A DNA stretch of 21,743 nucleotides, from contig JBLIIE010000094.1 in the NCBI GenBank assembly GCA_047634635.1, positions 1-21,743 of the forward strand, given 5' to 3'. The DNA is from Granulosicoccus sp047634635 (GTDB lineage: Bacteria; Pseudomonadota; Gammaproteobacteria; Granulosicoccales; Granulosicoccaceae). Below are positions 15,164 through 21,743 of the stretch, piece after piece. Position 1 is the first letter of the stretch. Every line of letters begins with the position of its first letter. The position numbers and the translations under genes were made by a program. A model generated the notes under the pieces. The model had not been told where the DNA came from. It saw only the letters and a program-made list of their open reading frames with translations, and did not search any database.

Positions 15164-15778
15164 TTACGTATTATGAGTTTTGTCACGTACCCACACTAAT
15201 AGTTGATTGTTTGCGGGCATTGCTATAGATCGAGCGGGTAAAAATCCATGATGAGTCGCTAGAATATTTAATTCGTAAAGGTCGCGAATACCACTGTCCG
15301 GATTGTTATTTCGAAGTTGTTGATCGAATTCTCGGTTGGCTTGACTGTTGTGTTGGCCATTGTTTGAGAAAGGACCGTACGTCAGAAATTTTTCACCCTC
15401 ATCAAGCAATGTCGCTGAGCAGTTGAACGCTTGCTGCACAGATCCCCAACTCACAATGTGAAAGGTGTTTGATGTGTAGCACGCTGTTACCTCGATGTTT
15501 GGGAGGGCAAATGTTCTTAAATCAAGCTCTATTGGATGATGTATGTTTTTGCACTTTGATTCATTCATCCATTGATGAATTCCGGATAGCTGCTCTGATA
15601 GGTCGCTAGGTATCCATTGCACATTAGGCATAGCCGTGGCGAAATGGGTTAGATGTTGACCCGTTCCGCTACCGTACTCCAACACCCGGTCGTGTTCTGT
15701 TAGCTCGTATTGCAAGACTTCTAGTATTGCTTGTTTGTTGCGCTCAGCAGACGGCGCAAAGGGTTTTTCTTGAGTCAT
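15164..15778 (-). CDS. DUF938 family SAM-dependent methyltransferase-like protein
   Basis: This 204-residue protein matches the DUF938 pattern: the SAM-binding motif I VLEYGSGTGQH (32-42), WIPSDL (55-60), the family-specific YGPFSNNGQHNS (about 134-145), REFDQQLRNNNPDSGIRD (149-166) and a C-terminal MPANNQLLVW. The usual fold is a class I methyltransferase. The substrate is unknown for the family. It stands alone, divergent from the GGDEF-EAL gene across 227 bp, and has no evident operon partner. No signal peptide is present, so it is cytoplasmic. Confidence 0.88.
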   Translation of the reverse strand: MTQEKPFAPSAERNKQAILEVLQYELTEHDRVLEYGSGTGQHLTHFATAMPNVQWIPSDLSEQLSGIHQWMNESKCKNIHHPIELDLRTFALPNIEVTACYTSNTFHIVSWGSVQQAFNCSATLLDEGEKFLTYGPFSNNGQHNSQANREFDQQLRNNNPDSGIRDLYELNILATHHGFLPARSIAMPANNQLLVWVRDKTHNT

Positions 15779-16005
15779 GGAGTTGTACTGGATTAAATGA
15801 TTGAAAAGCCTATCTGGACTGTCGGTAGATTAGCTAAATAATTCATTAAAATTGACCATGTGTTAGGTAGGCCACAAAATATAATGACATATTTTGGAGG
15901 CTTTCATTCAACAGGACATTAGTGATTCAGTTGTTTCGCTAACTGCCATTACGTAGTTTGAAAGCCTTGAAACAAAGTCCTAAGCTTATGAGTGTAAAAC
16001 TGTAG

Positions 16006-18069
16006 ATGGTCAACCTATCAAAAATAAAGTCATTACGAGCAATTTTGTTTGTATGCTTTACGCTCATTTCAGTGATACCTGTCTTGTTGCTGATGGGGTG
16101 GGTGCAACAGACAGCATCTATCGCTGTCGCCGGTATTTTATTAACTACGGTTGTGAGCTGGTGGGTGTCTAGACATATTGCTAGGCCGTTGGGCGCTATA
16201 GCCAACTACAGTGAATCGGTGGCCTCAGGAACTTTGAGCAGGTATTCATCGAATAAAGGGAGTTTTATACCGACTGAATTAGGAAAATTACTTGTGTCTT
16301 TCGATAATATTGTTGACTCGCTGTTGGCTAGAACCTCTGATCTTGAGGAAACTAGTAGCAGGTTGAGTGAAGCACAGAAAATAGCCAAGCTTGGCAACTG
16401 GGAGATTAGAGAAAACAAGAAGGCGATGTGGTGTTCAGATGAAGTATATACAATTTTGAATTTCAATAAGGTACCTAGTGAAACCCGTAGTGACGCGGAA
16501 GCGGGGCACACATATAATGATTTTATCAGCAAATTCTCAGATTCTGATATTACCTTACTCGAGCAAAAAATTAAATCGGCAGTCAGTGTGGGGAGTTCGT
16601 TTACGCTAGAACATTGCTTGCAGAAAGAAGGCAGCAAACCTTTGTATCTTAAGCATGATGTCATTGTAAAAAAAGCGTCATATTCAGATGAAATAGTTAT
16701 TGTTGGGACCTTGCAGGATATATCAGAGCGTAAAGAATACGAACATAGCCTGATACAACAAGCTCACTTTGATTCACTAACAAAGTTACCCAACAGAAAT
16801 CTGTGTGTTGACCGCTTGACACTGGCAATAGCTAAGGCAAAGAGGAATGGTGATCCGGTATCTTTGCTCATTGTCGGATTGGACCACTTCAAGGAAATTA
16901 ACGATACTATGGGGCACCTGGCTGGAGATGCATTGTTGTGCAGCGCCTCTGATCGGCTACAGTCGCTTCTGCGTGATAGCGACACACTTGCCAGGCTAGG
17001 AAGTGATGAGTTTGCAGTAATTATTGATGCTGAAAAACATATCGATGCTGTACCTATAGTAACTCAGAAAATTATTGACAGTTTCAAGAAGCCCTTTGAT
17101 ATCAGTGACTGTGAAGTGCTAATTGGAGCGTCAGTTGGTGTTAGTGTATTCCCACAAGATGATGATACCGCTCTAGGCTTATTGCAGAAGTCCGATACTG
17201 CACTGCACACGTCAAAGGTTGAAGGCCGAGGTACCGTAACCTTCTTTAAGTCGGAGATGGATGCACTAGTGCTTAATCGACTGAGGTTGAGGTCAGATCT
17301 CTCCACAGCGCTTGAAAACAACGAATTTCATCTCGTGTTCCAACCTATAGTGGATAGTGTCAGTGGAGAGGTTGTCAGTTCCGAGGCGTTGTTACGTTGG
17401 ACGCATCCGGAGAAAGGTATGATCTCACCAGATATTTTTATACCTATTGCAGAAGATATCGGGTATATCGGAGAGATAGGGTTGTGGGTGCTGGACAGTG
17501 CGGTTAAGCAACTGTCCGAATGGCGGAAACTCAGTTATACCTCGTTGAAAATCTCCATAAATCTGTCAATTAAACAAATACAAATGGGTTTGACGACGAA
17601 AAATGTTGTCGATATTCTAAGTAACTATGATGTGCCTGCAGACATGCTTACTCTTGAGATGACAGAGAGTATGTTTGTCGAAGACATTGAGTCTACTAAA
17701 ATCTGGATGTTGGAACTAAAGAACGAAGGCGTTCAATTTTCAATTGATGATTTTGGCACTGGATATTCTTCGCTTAGTTACTTGCTCAGTTTGCCAGTCT
17801 CAACTATCAAAATTGATCGCTGCTTTGTCTCAAATTTGCTTAACGGACGTAAAGATGAAGCTCTGGTGTCGGCTATTATTACGCTTTCTCAGAAGCTCGG
17901 ATTTGCTGTAGTAGCCGAAGGCGTCGAAGAGCGAGCTGAGCTCTCCAAGTTACTCGAATACCAGTGTGAGTACATTCAAGGCTACTATTTTAGCAAGCCA
18001 TTGCTGCCCACTGATTTTGAACAGGTTCTGGCAGAAGGACGCCTGTCTCGAATGCAAATTGCTTCGTAG
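16006..18069 (+). CDS. Membrane GGDEF-EAL cyclic-di-GMP protein with HAMP-like and PAS regions
   Basis: This 687-residue signalling protein starts with two hydrophobic segments (about 12-33 and 38-55) separated by only a few polar residues, then a HAMP-like region (SRHIARPLGAI, 55-65), a PAS-like domain (about 121-245, ending DISERKE), a GGDEF domain and an EAL domain. The GGDEF signature is GSDEF (332-336), with DHFKEIND (293-300) and an RxxD inhibitory-site motif R323-D326. The EAL domain looks catalytically complete: EAL (460-462), N519, EMTES (551-555), DDFGTG (581-586), K602, E638. Cyclic-di-GMP breakdown is therefore likely; cyclase activity is possible because the first glycine and the acidic residues remain. 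An in-frame TAG directly precedes the ATG, fixing the start or a later one. It is a single-gene unit; the stimulus is unknown. Confidence 0.92.
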   Translation: MVNLSKIKSLRAILFVCFTLISVIPVLLLMGWVQQTASIAVAGILLTTVVSWWVSRHIARPLGAIANYSESVASGTLSRYSSNKGSFIPTELGKLLVSFDNIVDSLLARTSDLEETSSRLSEAQKIAKLGNWEIRENKKAMWCSDEVYTILNFNKVPSETRSDAEAGHTYNDFISKFSDSDITLLEQKIKSAVSVGSSFTLEHCLQKEGSKPLYLKHDVIVKKASYSDEIVIVGTLQDISERKEYEHSLIQQAHFDSLTKLPNRNLCVDRLTLAIAKAKRNGDPVSLLIVGLDHFKEINDTMGHLAGDALLCSASDRLQSLLRDSDTLARLGSDEFAVIIDAEKHIDAVPIVTQKIIDSFKKPFDISDCEVLIGASVGVSVFPQDDDTALGLLQKSDTALHTSKVEGRGTVTFFKSEMDALVLNRLRLRSDLSTALENNEFHLVFQPIVDSVSGEVVSSEALLRWTHPEKGMISPDIFIPIAEDIGYIGEIGLWVLDSAVKQLSEWRKLSYTSLKISINLSIKQIQMGLTTKNVVDILSNYDVPADMLTLEMTESMFVEDIESTKIWMLELKNEGVQFSIDDFGTGYSSLSYLLSLPVSTIKIDRCFVSNLLNGRKDEALVSAIITLSQKLGFAVVAEGVEERAELSKLLEYQCEYIQGYYFSKPLLPTDFEQVLAEGRLSRMQIAS

Positions 18070-18195
18070 GCTAATGCTCTTTCTTGTGGTCGTGAAGGCT
18101 GCAAATAGTGAGTAAATCTGTCGATTTCGGCCAAGGGTGAGAACTAGCCTCATGGTTTCACAGAACTTGATCTGGAATTTAGTGTCTGGTATCTG

Positions 18196-18224
18196 TCGGC
18201 AAAACAGGCCATAGGCGGTATTAT
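18196..18224 (+). promoter_or_regulatory. Candidate sigma-70-type promoter for the GST-msrB-msrA unit
   Basis: TATTAT (18219-18224) resembles a -10 box and lies 17 bases after TCGGCA (18196-18201), which matches four of six positions of the -35 consensus. It is 36 bases upstream of the GST start. A short inverted repeat AATTCA/TGAATT (18229-18234 and 18240-18245) follows and might be an operator. The evidence is by eye only. Confidence 0.3.
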
Positions 18225-18260
18225 CGGTAATTCAAACACTGAATTTGCGGGATCAGACCT

Positions 18261-18890
18261 ATGAGTATCACCCTTTACACTTCTGCGACCAGCGTAGGCG
18301 TTGTCTCTCACATTGCCTTAGAGGAATCGGCTCTTTCCTATAAAGTTGTTTCCGTCGATGTCGCGAATAAGCAGCAATCCAGTGCTGAGTACCTTGAGAT
18401 AAATCCCAAGGCAAGGGTGCCTTCCTTAGTGGTAGATGAAGGAATCATTACCGAAACACCAGCTATTTTGACCTATCTGGCTCAAATGGCACCTAACTCG
18501 TCACTAGCGCTTCCTGAAAGTCCGTTTGAGTGCGCGCAAATACAATCTTTCAATGCTTATCTGTGTTCAACAGTCCACGTCGCCCATGCTCACAAAATGC
18601 GCGGTACCCGATGGGTTGACGATGAGGCCAGCTTGAAGGCAATGACGCAGAACGTACCCAAAACGGTTGCTTTGTGCTTCGATATGATCGAGCAGCAAAT
18701 GCTTAAAGGGCCATGGGTGCATGGTTTGGGGTTTACGATTAGTGATCCGTACCTATATAGGATATCTACCTGGGCTGAATCAGACGGTGTGGATATCAAT
18801 GATTATCCAAAAATAAAGGCGCATTGGGAGGCCATGGCGCAACGTGATTCCGTAAGAACTGTCGAGGCCTATTTCCCATCCGATTCTTAA
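18261..18890 (+). CDS. Glutathione S-transferase family protein
   Basis: This 209-residue protein has an N-terminal thioredoxin-like domain with INPKARVPSL containing the cis-proline (Pro54) and TETPAI (64-69), whose Glu-Thr pair contacts the gamma-glutamyl part of glutathione. A helical C-terminal domain follows (about 88-209), with ISDPYLYRISTWAE near 160-173. The gene is 12 bp upstream of msrB and in the same direction, suggesting a shared transcript for oxidative-damage handling. The substrate is not predictable. The GST superfamily call is secure. Confidence 0.9.
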   Translation: MSITLYTSATSVGVVSHIALEESALSYKVVSVDVANKQQSSAEYLEINPKARVPSLVVDEGIITETPAILTYLAQMAPNSSLALPESPFECAQIQSFNAYLCSTVHVAHAHKMRGTRWVDDEASLKAMTQNVPKTVALCFDMIEQQMLKGPWVHGLGFTISDPYLYRISTWAESDGVDINDYPKIKAHWEAMAQRDSVRTVEAYFPSDS

Positions 18891-18902
18891 ACGGTTAATA
18901 AC

Positions 18903-19352
18903 ATGAAAAAATACGAAAAAACTGAAGCTGCTGTTGCCGCACTGACTCCGGAGCAGTATCGGGTTACGCAACAGGAAGGAACTGAAAGGCCTGGTACTGG
19001 AGAATACCTCGGAAATAAAGAGTCTGGTGTCTACGTCGATATCGTTTCAGGAGAACCACTATTCGCTTCAGCTGACAAATTCGACTCTGGCTGCGGCTGG
19101 CCAAGTTTTACAAAACCAATAGAGCCAGTTTACGTACAAGAAATCGTGGATAACTCTTTGGGTATGAGTAGAACGGAAGTTCGATCTACTAACGGAGATT
19201 CTCACTTGGGGCATGTTTTTAACGATGGGCCTCGAGACAAAGGTGGGTTGCGCTATTGCATCAATTCGGCGTCTTTGAAGTTTGTTCCCAAAGACAGTAT
19301 GGAATCTGAAGGCTACGCGGAATACCTAGATCAAATTGAGGAGATAGGGTAA
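18903..19352 (+). CDS. msrB: Peptide-methionine (R)-S-oxide reductase MsrB, zinc-less form
   Basis: This 149-residue enzyme reduces the R epimer of methionine sulfoxide in proteins. Motifs are KFDSGCGWPSF (59-69), HLGHVFNDGP (101-110) and RYCINSASL (117-125), with Cys119 as catalytic cysteine and Cys64 as likely resolving cysteine. The two zinc-binding CxxC pairs of many MsrB proteins are absent: the corresponding segments read YVDIVSGEP and RSTNGDSH. This matches the zinc-free class known from Bacillus and Neisseria. No signal peptide is seen. The TAA overlaps the ATG of msrA by one base (TAATG), so the two are probably co-translated. Confidence 0.95.
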   Translation: MKKYEKTEAAVAALTPEQYRVTQQEGTERPGTGEYLGNKESGVYVDIVSGEPLFASADKFDSGCGWPSFTKPIEPVYVQEIVDNSLGMSRTEVRSTNGDSHLGHVFNDGPRDKGGLRYCINSASLKFVPKDSMESEGYAEYLDQIEEIG

Positions 19353-19861
19353 TGAGCAACGAACGAACTGTATTGGCTGGTGGGTGTTTCTGGGGAATGC
19401 AGGAACTTATCAGAAAGCTACCTGGTGTTATCTCCACGCGAGTTGGGTATTCAGGTGGGGACATACCTAACGCCACCTATCCCGATCACGGTACGCACGC
19501 AGAAGCCATTGAAATAATATTCAACGACGAACTGACTGACTATCGTCGAATGCTTGAGTTCTTTTTCCAGATTCATGATCCAACCACTATGAACCAGCAG
19601 GGTAATGATCGTGGCACCGCGTATCGCTCAGCAATATATTATGAGAACGAGGCGCAACGCCAGATTGCACTGGACACCATTGCTGATGTCGAGGCAGCCA
19701 AATTATGGCCTGGTCCGGTGGTTACGGAAATAGAGCCTGTTGGAGATTTCTGGGAAGCGGAGCCAGAACATCAGGATTACATTAAGCGAATACCGCATGG
19801 GTACACTTGCCATTTCATAAGGCCTGATTGGGTATTGCCTAAAAGAACCACTACTGCGTGA
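19352..19861 (+). CDS. msrA: Peptide-methionine (S)-S-oxide reductase MsrA
   Basis: This 169-residue enzyme reduces the S epimer of methionine sulfoxide, complementing MsrB. The catalytic motif GCFWG holds Cys12, and further conserved blocks are VGYSGG (31-36), YPDHGTHAEAIEI (43-55), FFQIHDPTT (71-79), GTAYRSAIYY (88-97) and WEAEPEHQDY (134-143). Cys153 in YTCHF is the likely resolving cysteine. Length and motifs are those of the short cytoplasmic form, with no signal peptide. It ends the GST-msrB-msrA unit; its stop is followed by a 367-bp gap. Confidence 0.96.
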   Translation: MSNERTVLAGGCFWGMQELIRKLPGVISTRVGYSGGDIPNATYPDHGTHAEAIEIIFNDELTDYRRMLEFFFQIHDPTTMNQQGNDRGTAYRSAIYYENEAQRQIALDTIADVEAAKLWPGPVVTEIEPVGDFWEAEPEHQDYIKRIPHGYTCHFIRPDWVLPKRTTTA

Positions 19862-20228
19862 TCGCCTAGAAAAATTCCTCTACCATCGTTACAGATTTAG
19901 ATCTGGGGCGGTGGTATAGGGAAACTAGGATAATTGAAACTAGTGATATCGCAGCGGCTCACCCTGCGATATGTAGCTGGGTCAATATTATTGCCCTTGA
20001 CCTGATGAACTACATATCTGAGCAATCCAGTATCTTCTTTGATTGAACGTCTACAGCCGCAAGTATTGGAATCACTGAACGTTGCGCGACTGGAAAACTG
20101 AAGACTTCGTGGATAAGTGCCTCTGTAGCCATGGCGGTTGGTTGTTTTCCATAGTTGAATAGCTAGACCGTCTGAAGGCAGTTTTAAGCTCCAGTTGTTT
20201 TAGCGATTTACAGGAATTATTGAAGTCT
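19862..20228. other. Gene-free convergent intergenic region rich in inverted repeats
   Basis: No convincing reading frame is present between msrA (plus) and the ankyrin gene (minus). The left half holds an imperfect hairpin (arms 19877-19888 and 19909-19920) and two strong overlapping inverted repeats at 19946-20018, listed separately. The right half (20020-20228) shows no clear structure. It should contain the transcript ends of both flanking units, but no stem followed by a T-run was seen. Confidence 0.6.
19946..20018. ncRNA. Two mutually exclusive hairpins, possible structured RNA or attenuator-like element
   Basis: Hairpin A pairs ATATCGCAG (19946-19954) with CTGCGATAT (19964-19972), 9 perfect bases around a 9-base loop. 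Hairpin B pairs GATATGTAG (19968-19976) with CTACATATC (20010-20018), 9 perfect bases, and continues inward with GGGTCAA (19979-19985) against TTGACCT (19997-20003), mostly paired. A and B share bases 19968-19972, so they cannot form together. Such alternatives are typical of switching RNAs, but also arise by chance. It lies 85 bases after msrA with no gene directly downstream on the plus strand. An RNA gene is not proven. Confidence 0.35.
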
Positions 20229-21008
20229 TTATTCGTCCTCAGTCTCCCAGCAGATGGTTCCTTTTTTCAACCCTTCTTCGTGATCTCTGAAGCTGAATAG
20301 GCAGTCGGGTTCTGTACCGTTCCTCGGGCTGGCGAGTCTTGGATTTAATGTTGGTACTCGTTCTAGAGTCCATGCAATGAGTTTGTTTCTCGCCTTGTTC
20401 CACGGGTGGGCTTCTTCATATGGGCTGTTTTCGAGTTCGAACACGAGTCTTTTTAATTCTGCTGGATGAAGTTGGTAGAGTTTCAATAACCTGATAGCCA
20501 TAGGGTAGGTCTTGCTACCCAAAGCAACTGTAAATGCAGTGGAAGAATTACGAAACTCTTCGATTGACTCTTGATGCAAGTCAATAGACGGATCTGCACC
20601 GTTTTGTAGCAATAGTTCAAACGCTTCGAAGTTGAGTAAGTAGACAGAACAAACGAGCGGGGTCCTGCGGAGCTCATGCTGAACGCTTTCAAAAAAAGCG
20701 TTTGGCGAAGCACCATATTCCAATAACAATTCCAGGTATTTACTACTTCGATCATCTATTGCTGTACAAACAGCATTGTCACTAAGTTGAGATCCAAAAA
20801 TTGCCTCAGGGTTAGCACCCTTGTCTAGTAGTTTCTCTGCAGCCGTGTAGTCTTTGTTTGCAAGACTAGCTATTAGTTCTCGATCCAGTGATTCAACCTT
20901 ACTCGCAAGCGTTAGGCTAGATTGCATGAGTATCAAGCTGAGTATGCCCTTCAGCAAAAAAGTGAATTTAAGTCCGTTGGGAGCTAAAGATTTCATGTGA
21001 TTCGTCAT
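20229..21008 (-). CDS. Secreted ankyrin-repeat protein, candidate lipase immunity partner
   Basis: This 259-residue protein has a signal peptide (basic start, hydrophobic segment about 14-30, likely cleavage after LTLA at 35), so it should be periplasmic. ATG 20996 (residue 5) is an alternative start. About four ankyrin-like repeats follow: 45-70 (AEKLLDKGANPEA), 80-105 (LELLLEYGASPNA), 117-145 (FELLLQNGADPSI) and a degenerate one near 156-185. The C-terminal 70 residues contain two cysteines and no recognised domain. Its start overlaps the upstream lipase gene by 4 bp (ATGA), so the two are co-translated. Ankyrin-repeat proteins serve as immunity proteins for some secreted antibacterial lipases, and this order fits; a general interaction protein is the alternative. 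Confidence 0.85.
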   Translation of the reverse strand: MTNHMKSLAPNGLKFTFLLKGILSLILMQSSLTLASKVESLDRELIASLANKDYTAAEKLLDKGANPEAIFGSQLSDNAVCTAIDDRSSKYLELLLEYGASPNAFFESVQHELRRTPLVCSVYLLNFEAFELLLQNGADPSIDLHQESIEEFRNSSTAFTVALGSKTYPMAIRLLKLYQLHPAELKRLVFELENSPYEEAHPWNKARNKLIAWTLERVPTLNPRLASPRNGTEPDCLFSFRDHEEGLKKGTICWETEDE

Positions 21009-21743
21009 GGCGAGCAGTTGTATTTAATAAGGGATTGTAGTACGTGTGTAACTGCCATGATCTGGTGCCAGAGAACCGGTGCTAGGCCTTGCGTAAATGT
21101 AGTTGCATTGGCATGTGCCGAATTCATCCAAAGATGATCTGGATTAGGTATTTTTATCTCTGCACCTGGAGCTGTTTGTAAATTGCCCCAGTTAAGATCA
21201 TCGGCTCGTTCTTGAAGGACAGTAATCGGGTCGAAGTCAGTGTGAATATGTCTCACACTGGCGTTAGCGTTTTGGTACTCAGAAGTCAGACCGTAGATTG
21301 CAGCAGTTGACGGTTGTAAGGCCGCTGTATTAAAAACTGTCGCAGTTCTGTCAGTTTCAAGAGCAGCCAGTGTTGCTAACCCTCCACCAAGTGAATGTCC
21401 AGCAAACTCCAGACTCGCATTGCCTATCGAAAGTAAAACGTCTTTTGCCAAATTCAAAGCCAGACGGTATTGCCTAGTTCTTTCCCCTCTAGCTTGGCCA
21501 AAATTTGCATCCCAGTCATCTCCGATACTATCAGTGCCTCTGAAAACTAATATATAACGATTCTGGCTGGCATCATGATAAAGCTGTGCATCGAATCCCT
21601 GGTCGCTGAAACGATTGTTTAGCATCCCAACTTCCGCAGCATCAACCAACCTGAACTCAGGCTCACAACTAACATTTCCGTACGCACACTCGGATAGCCT
21701 CGCCATTCTAAGATCTTCTTCAAGATCACTGCACGTCATTCCA
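21005..21743 (-). CDS. Lipase class 3 family alpha/beta hydrolase (may extend past the window)
   Basis: At least 244 residues are visible from ATG 21739; the frame stays open to the window edge, so the N-terminus may lie outside. The lipase_3 fold is shown by YILVFRGTD (62-70), the nucleophile elbow GHSLGGG with Ser116, and a probable catalytic acid in HTDFDPIT (166-173, Asp170). A catalytic histidine is expected near the C-terminus (for example His226). The stretch DWDANFGQARG followed by QYRLAL, and FNTAALQPSTA after the elbow, recall lipase domains at the C-termini of bacterial secreted effectors. No signal peptide is visible in the present part. It overlaps the ankyrin gene by 4 bp. The likely activity is phospholipid or triglyceride ester hydrolysis; the target is unknown. 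Confidence 0.85.
   Translation of the reverse strand, partial: GMTCSDLEEDLRMARLSECAYGNVSCEPEFRLVDAAEVGMLNNRFSDQGFDAQLYHDASQNRYILVFRGTDSIGDDWDANFGQARGERTRQYRLALNLAKDVLLSIGNASLEFAGHSLGGGLATLAALETDRTATVFNTAALQPSTAAIYGLTSEYQNANASVRHIHTDFDPITVLQERADDLNWGNLQTAPGAEIKIPNPDHLWMNSAHANATTFTQGLAPVLWHQIMAVTHVLQSLIKYNCSP

Noticed and set aside
20002..20008. CTGATGA, which resembles the core box of a hammerhead ribozyme
   Set aside because: No GAAA box follows at stem-II distance and no flanking stems I and III can be drawn; the motif lies inside hairpin B instead.

Overview
The window looks like chromosomal DNA of moderate GC content from a free-living, probably marine or aquatic gammaproteobacterium. This placement is an inference from the gene families (paired photolyase-family proteins with a DUF2256 protein, DUF938, MsrB-MsrA, GGDEF-EAL) and not from a marker gene. 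No rRNA, tRNA, CRISPR array, intact insertion sequence or phage module was seen.

Region 1 (1-6549) is a nitrogen-catabolism block. A tightly packed plus-strand operon holds the tail of an upstream gene (possibly DUF1116), fdrA, a carbamate kinase, a DUF2877 (YlbF-type) gene and a gamma-glutamyltranspeptidase-family hydrolase resembling oxamate amidohydrolase HpxW. Converging on it 9 bp away is a dihydropyrimidinase-family cyclic amidohydrolase with every metal ligand in place. Read together, they suggest opening of a cyclic ureide, carbamoyl transfer giving oxamate and carbamoyl phosphate, ATP recovery by carbamate kinase, and hydrolysis of oxamate to oxalate and ammonia.

Region 2 (6811-9615) is a light-related module. 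A PhrB-like photolyase/cryptochrome (minus strand) lacks the family's iron-sulfur cysteines. It diverges across 46 bp from a photolyase FAD-domain protein that has no N-terminal antenna domain. That gene overlaps a 53-residue DUF2256 zinc-finger-like protein.

Region 3 (9616-12045) shows decay. A lipoprotein gene (plus) and a beta-helix gene (minus) converge, and each has an in-frame stop just after its signal peptide. The beta-helix gene also has a frameshift at a homopolymer. A possible third remnant follows the DUF2256 stop.

Region 4 (12176-14823) is a complete NitT/TauT-type ABC importer on the minus strand (binding protein, ATPase, permease). It may feed the catabolic block, but this is not proven. 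Region 5 (15164-19861) has a DUF938 methyltransferase-like gene (minus), a membrane GGDEF-EAL protein with almost no periplasmic domain, then GST, msrB and msrA. A 367-bp intergenic stretch with mutually exclusive hairpins follows. Region 6 (20229 to the right edge, minus) is a class 3 lipase overlapping by 4 bp a secreted ankyrin-repeat protein, arranged like a lipase effector and its immunity protein. The most novel candidates are the lipase-ankyrin pair, the cysteine-less PhrB homolog with its partner, the twin post-signal-peptide stops and the alternative-hairpin region.
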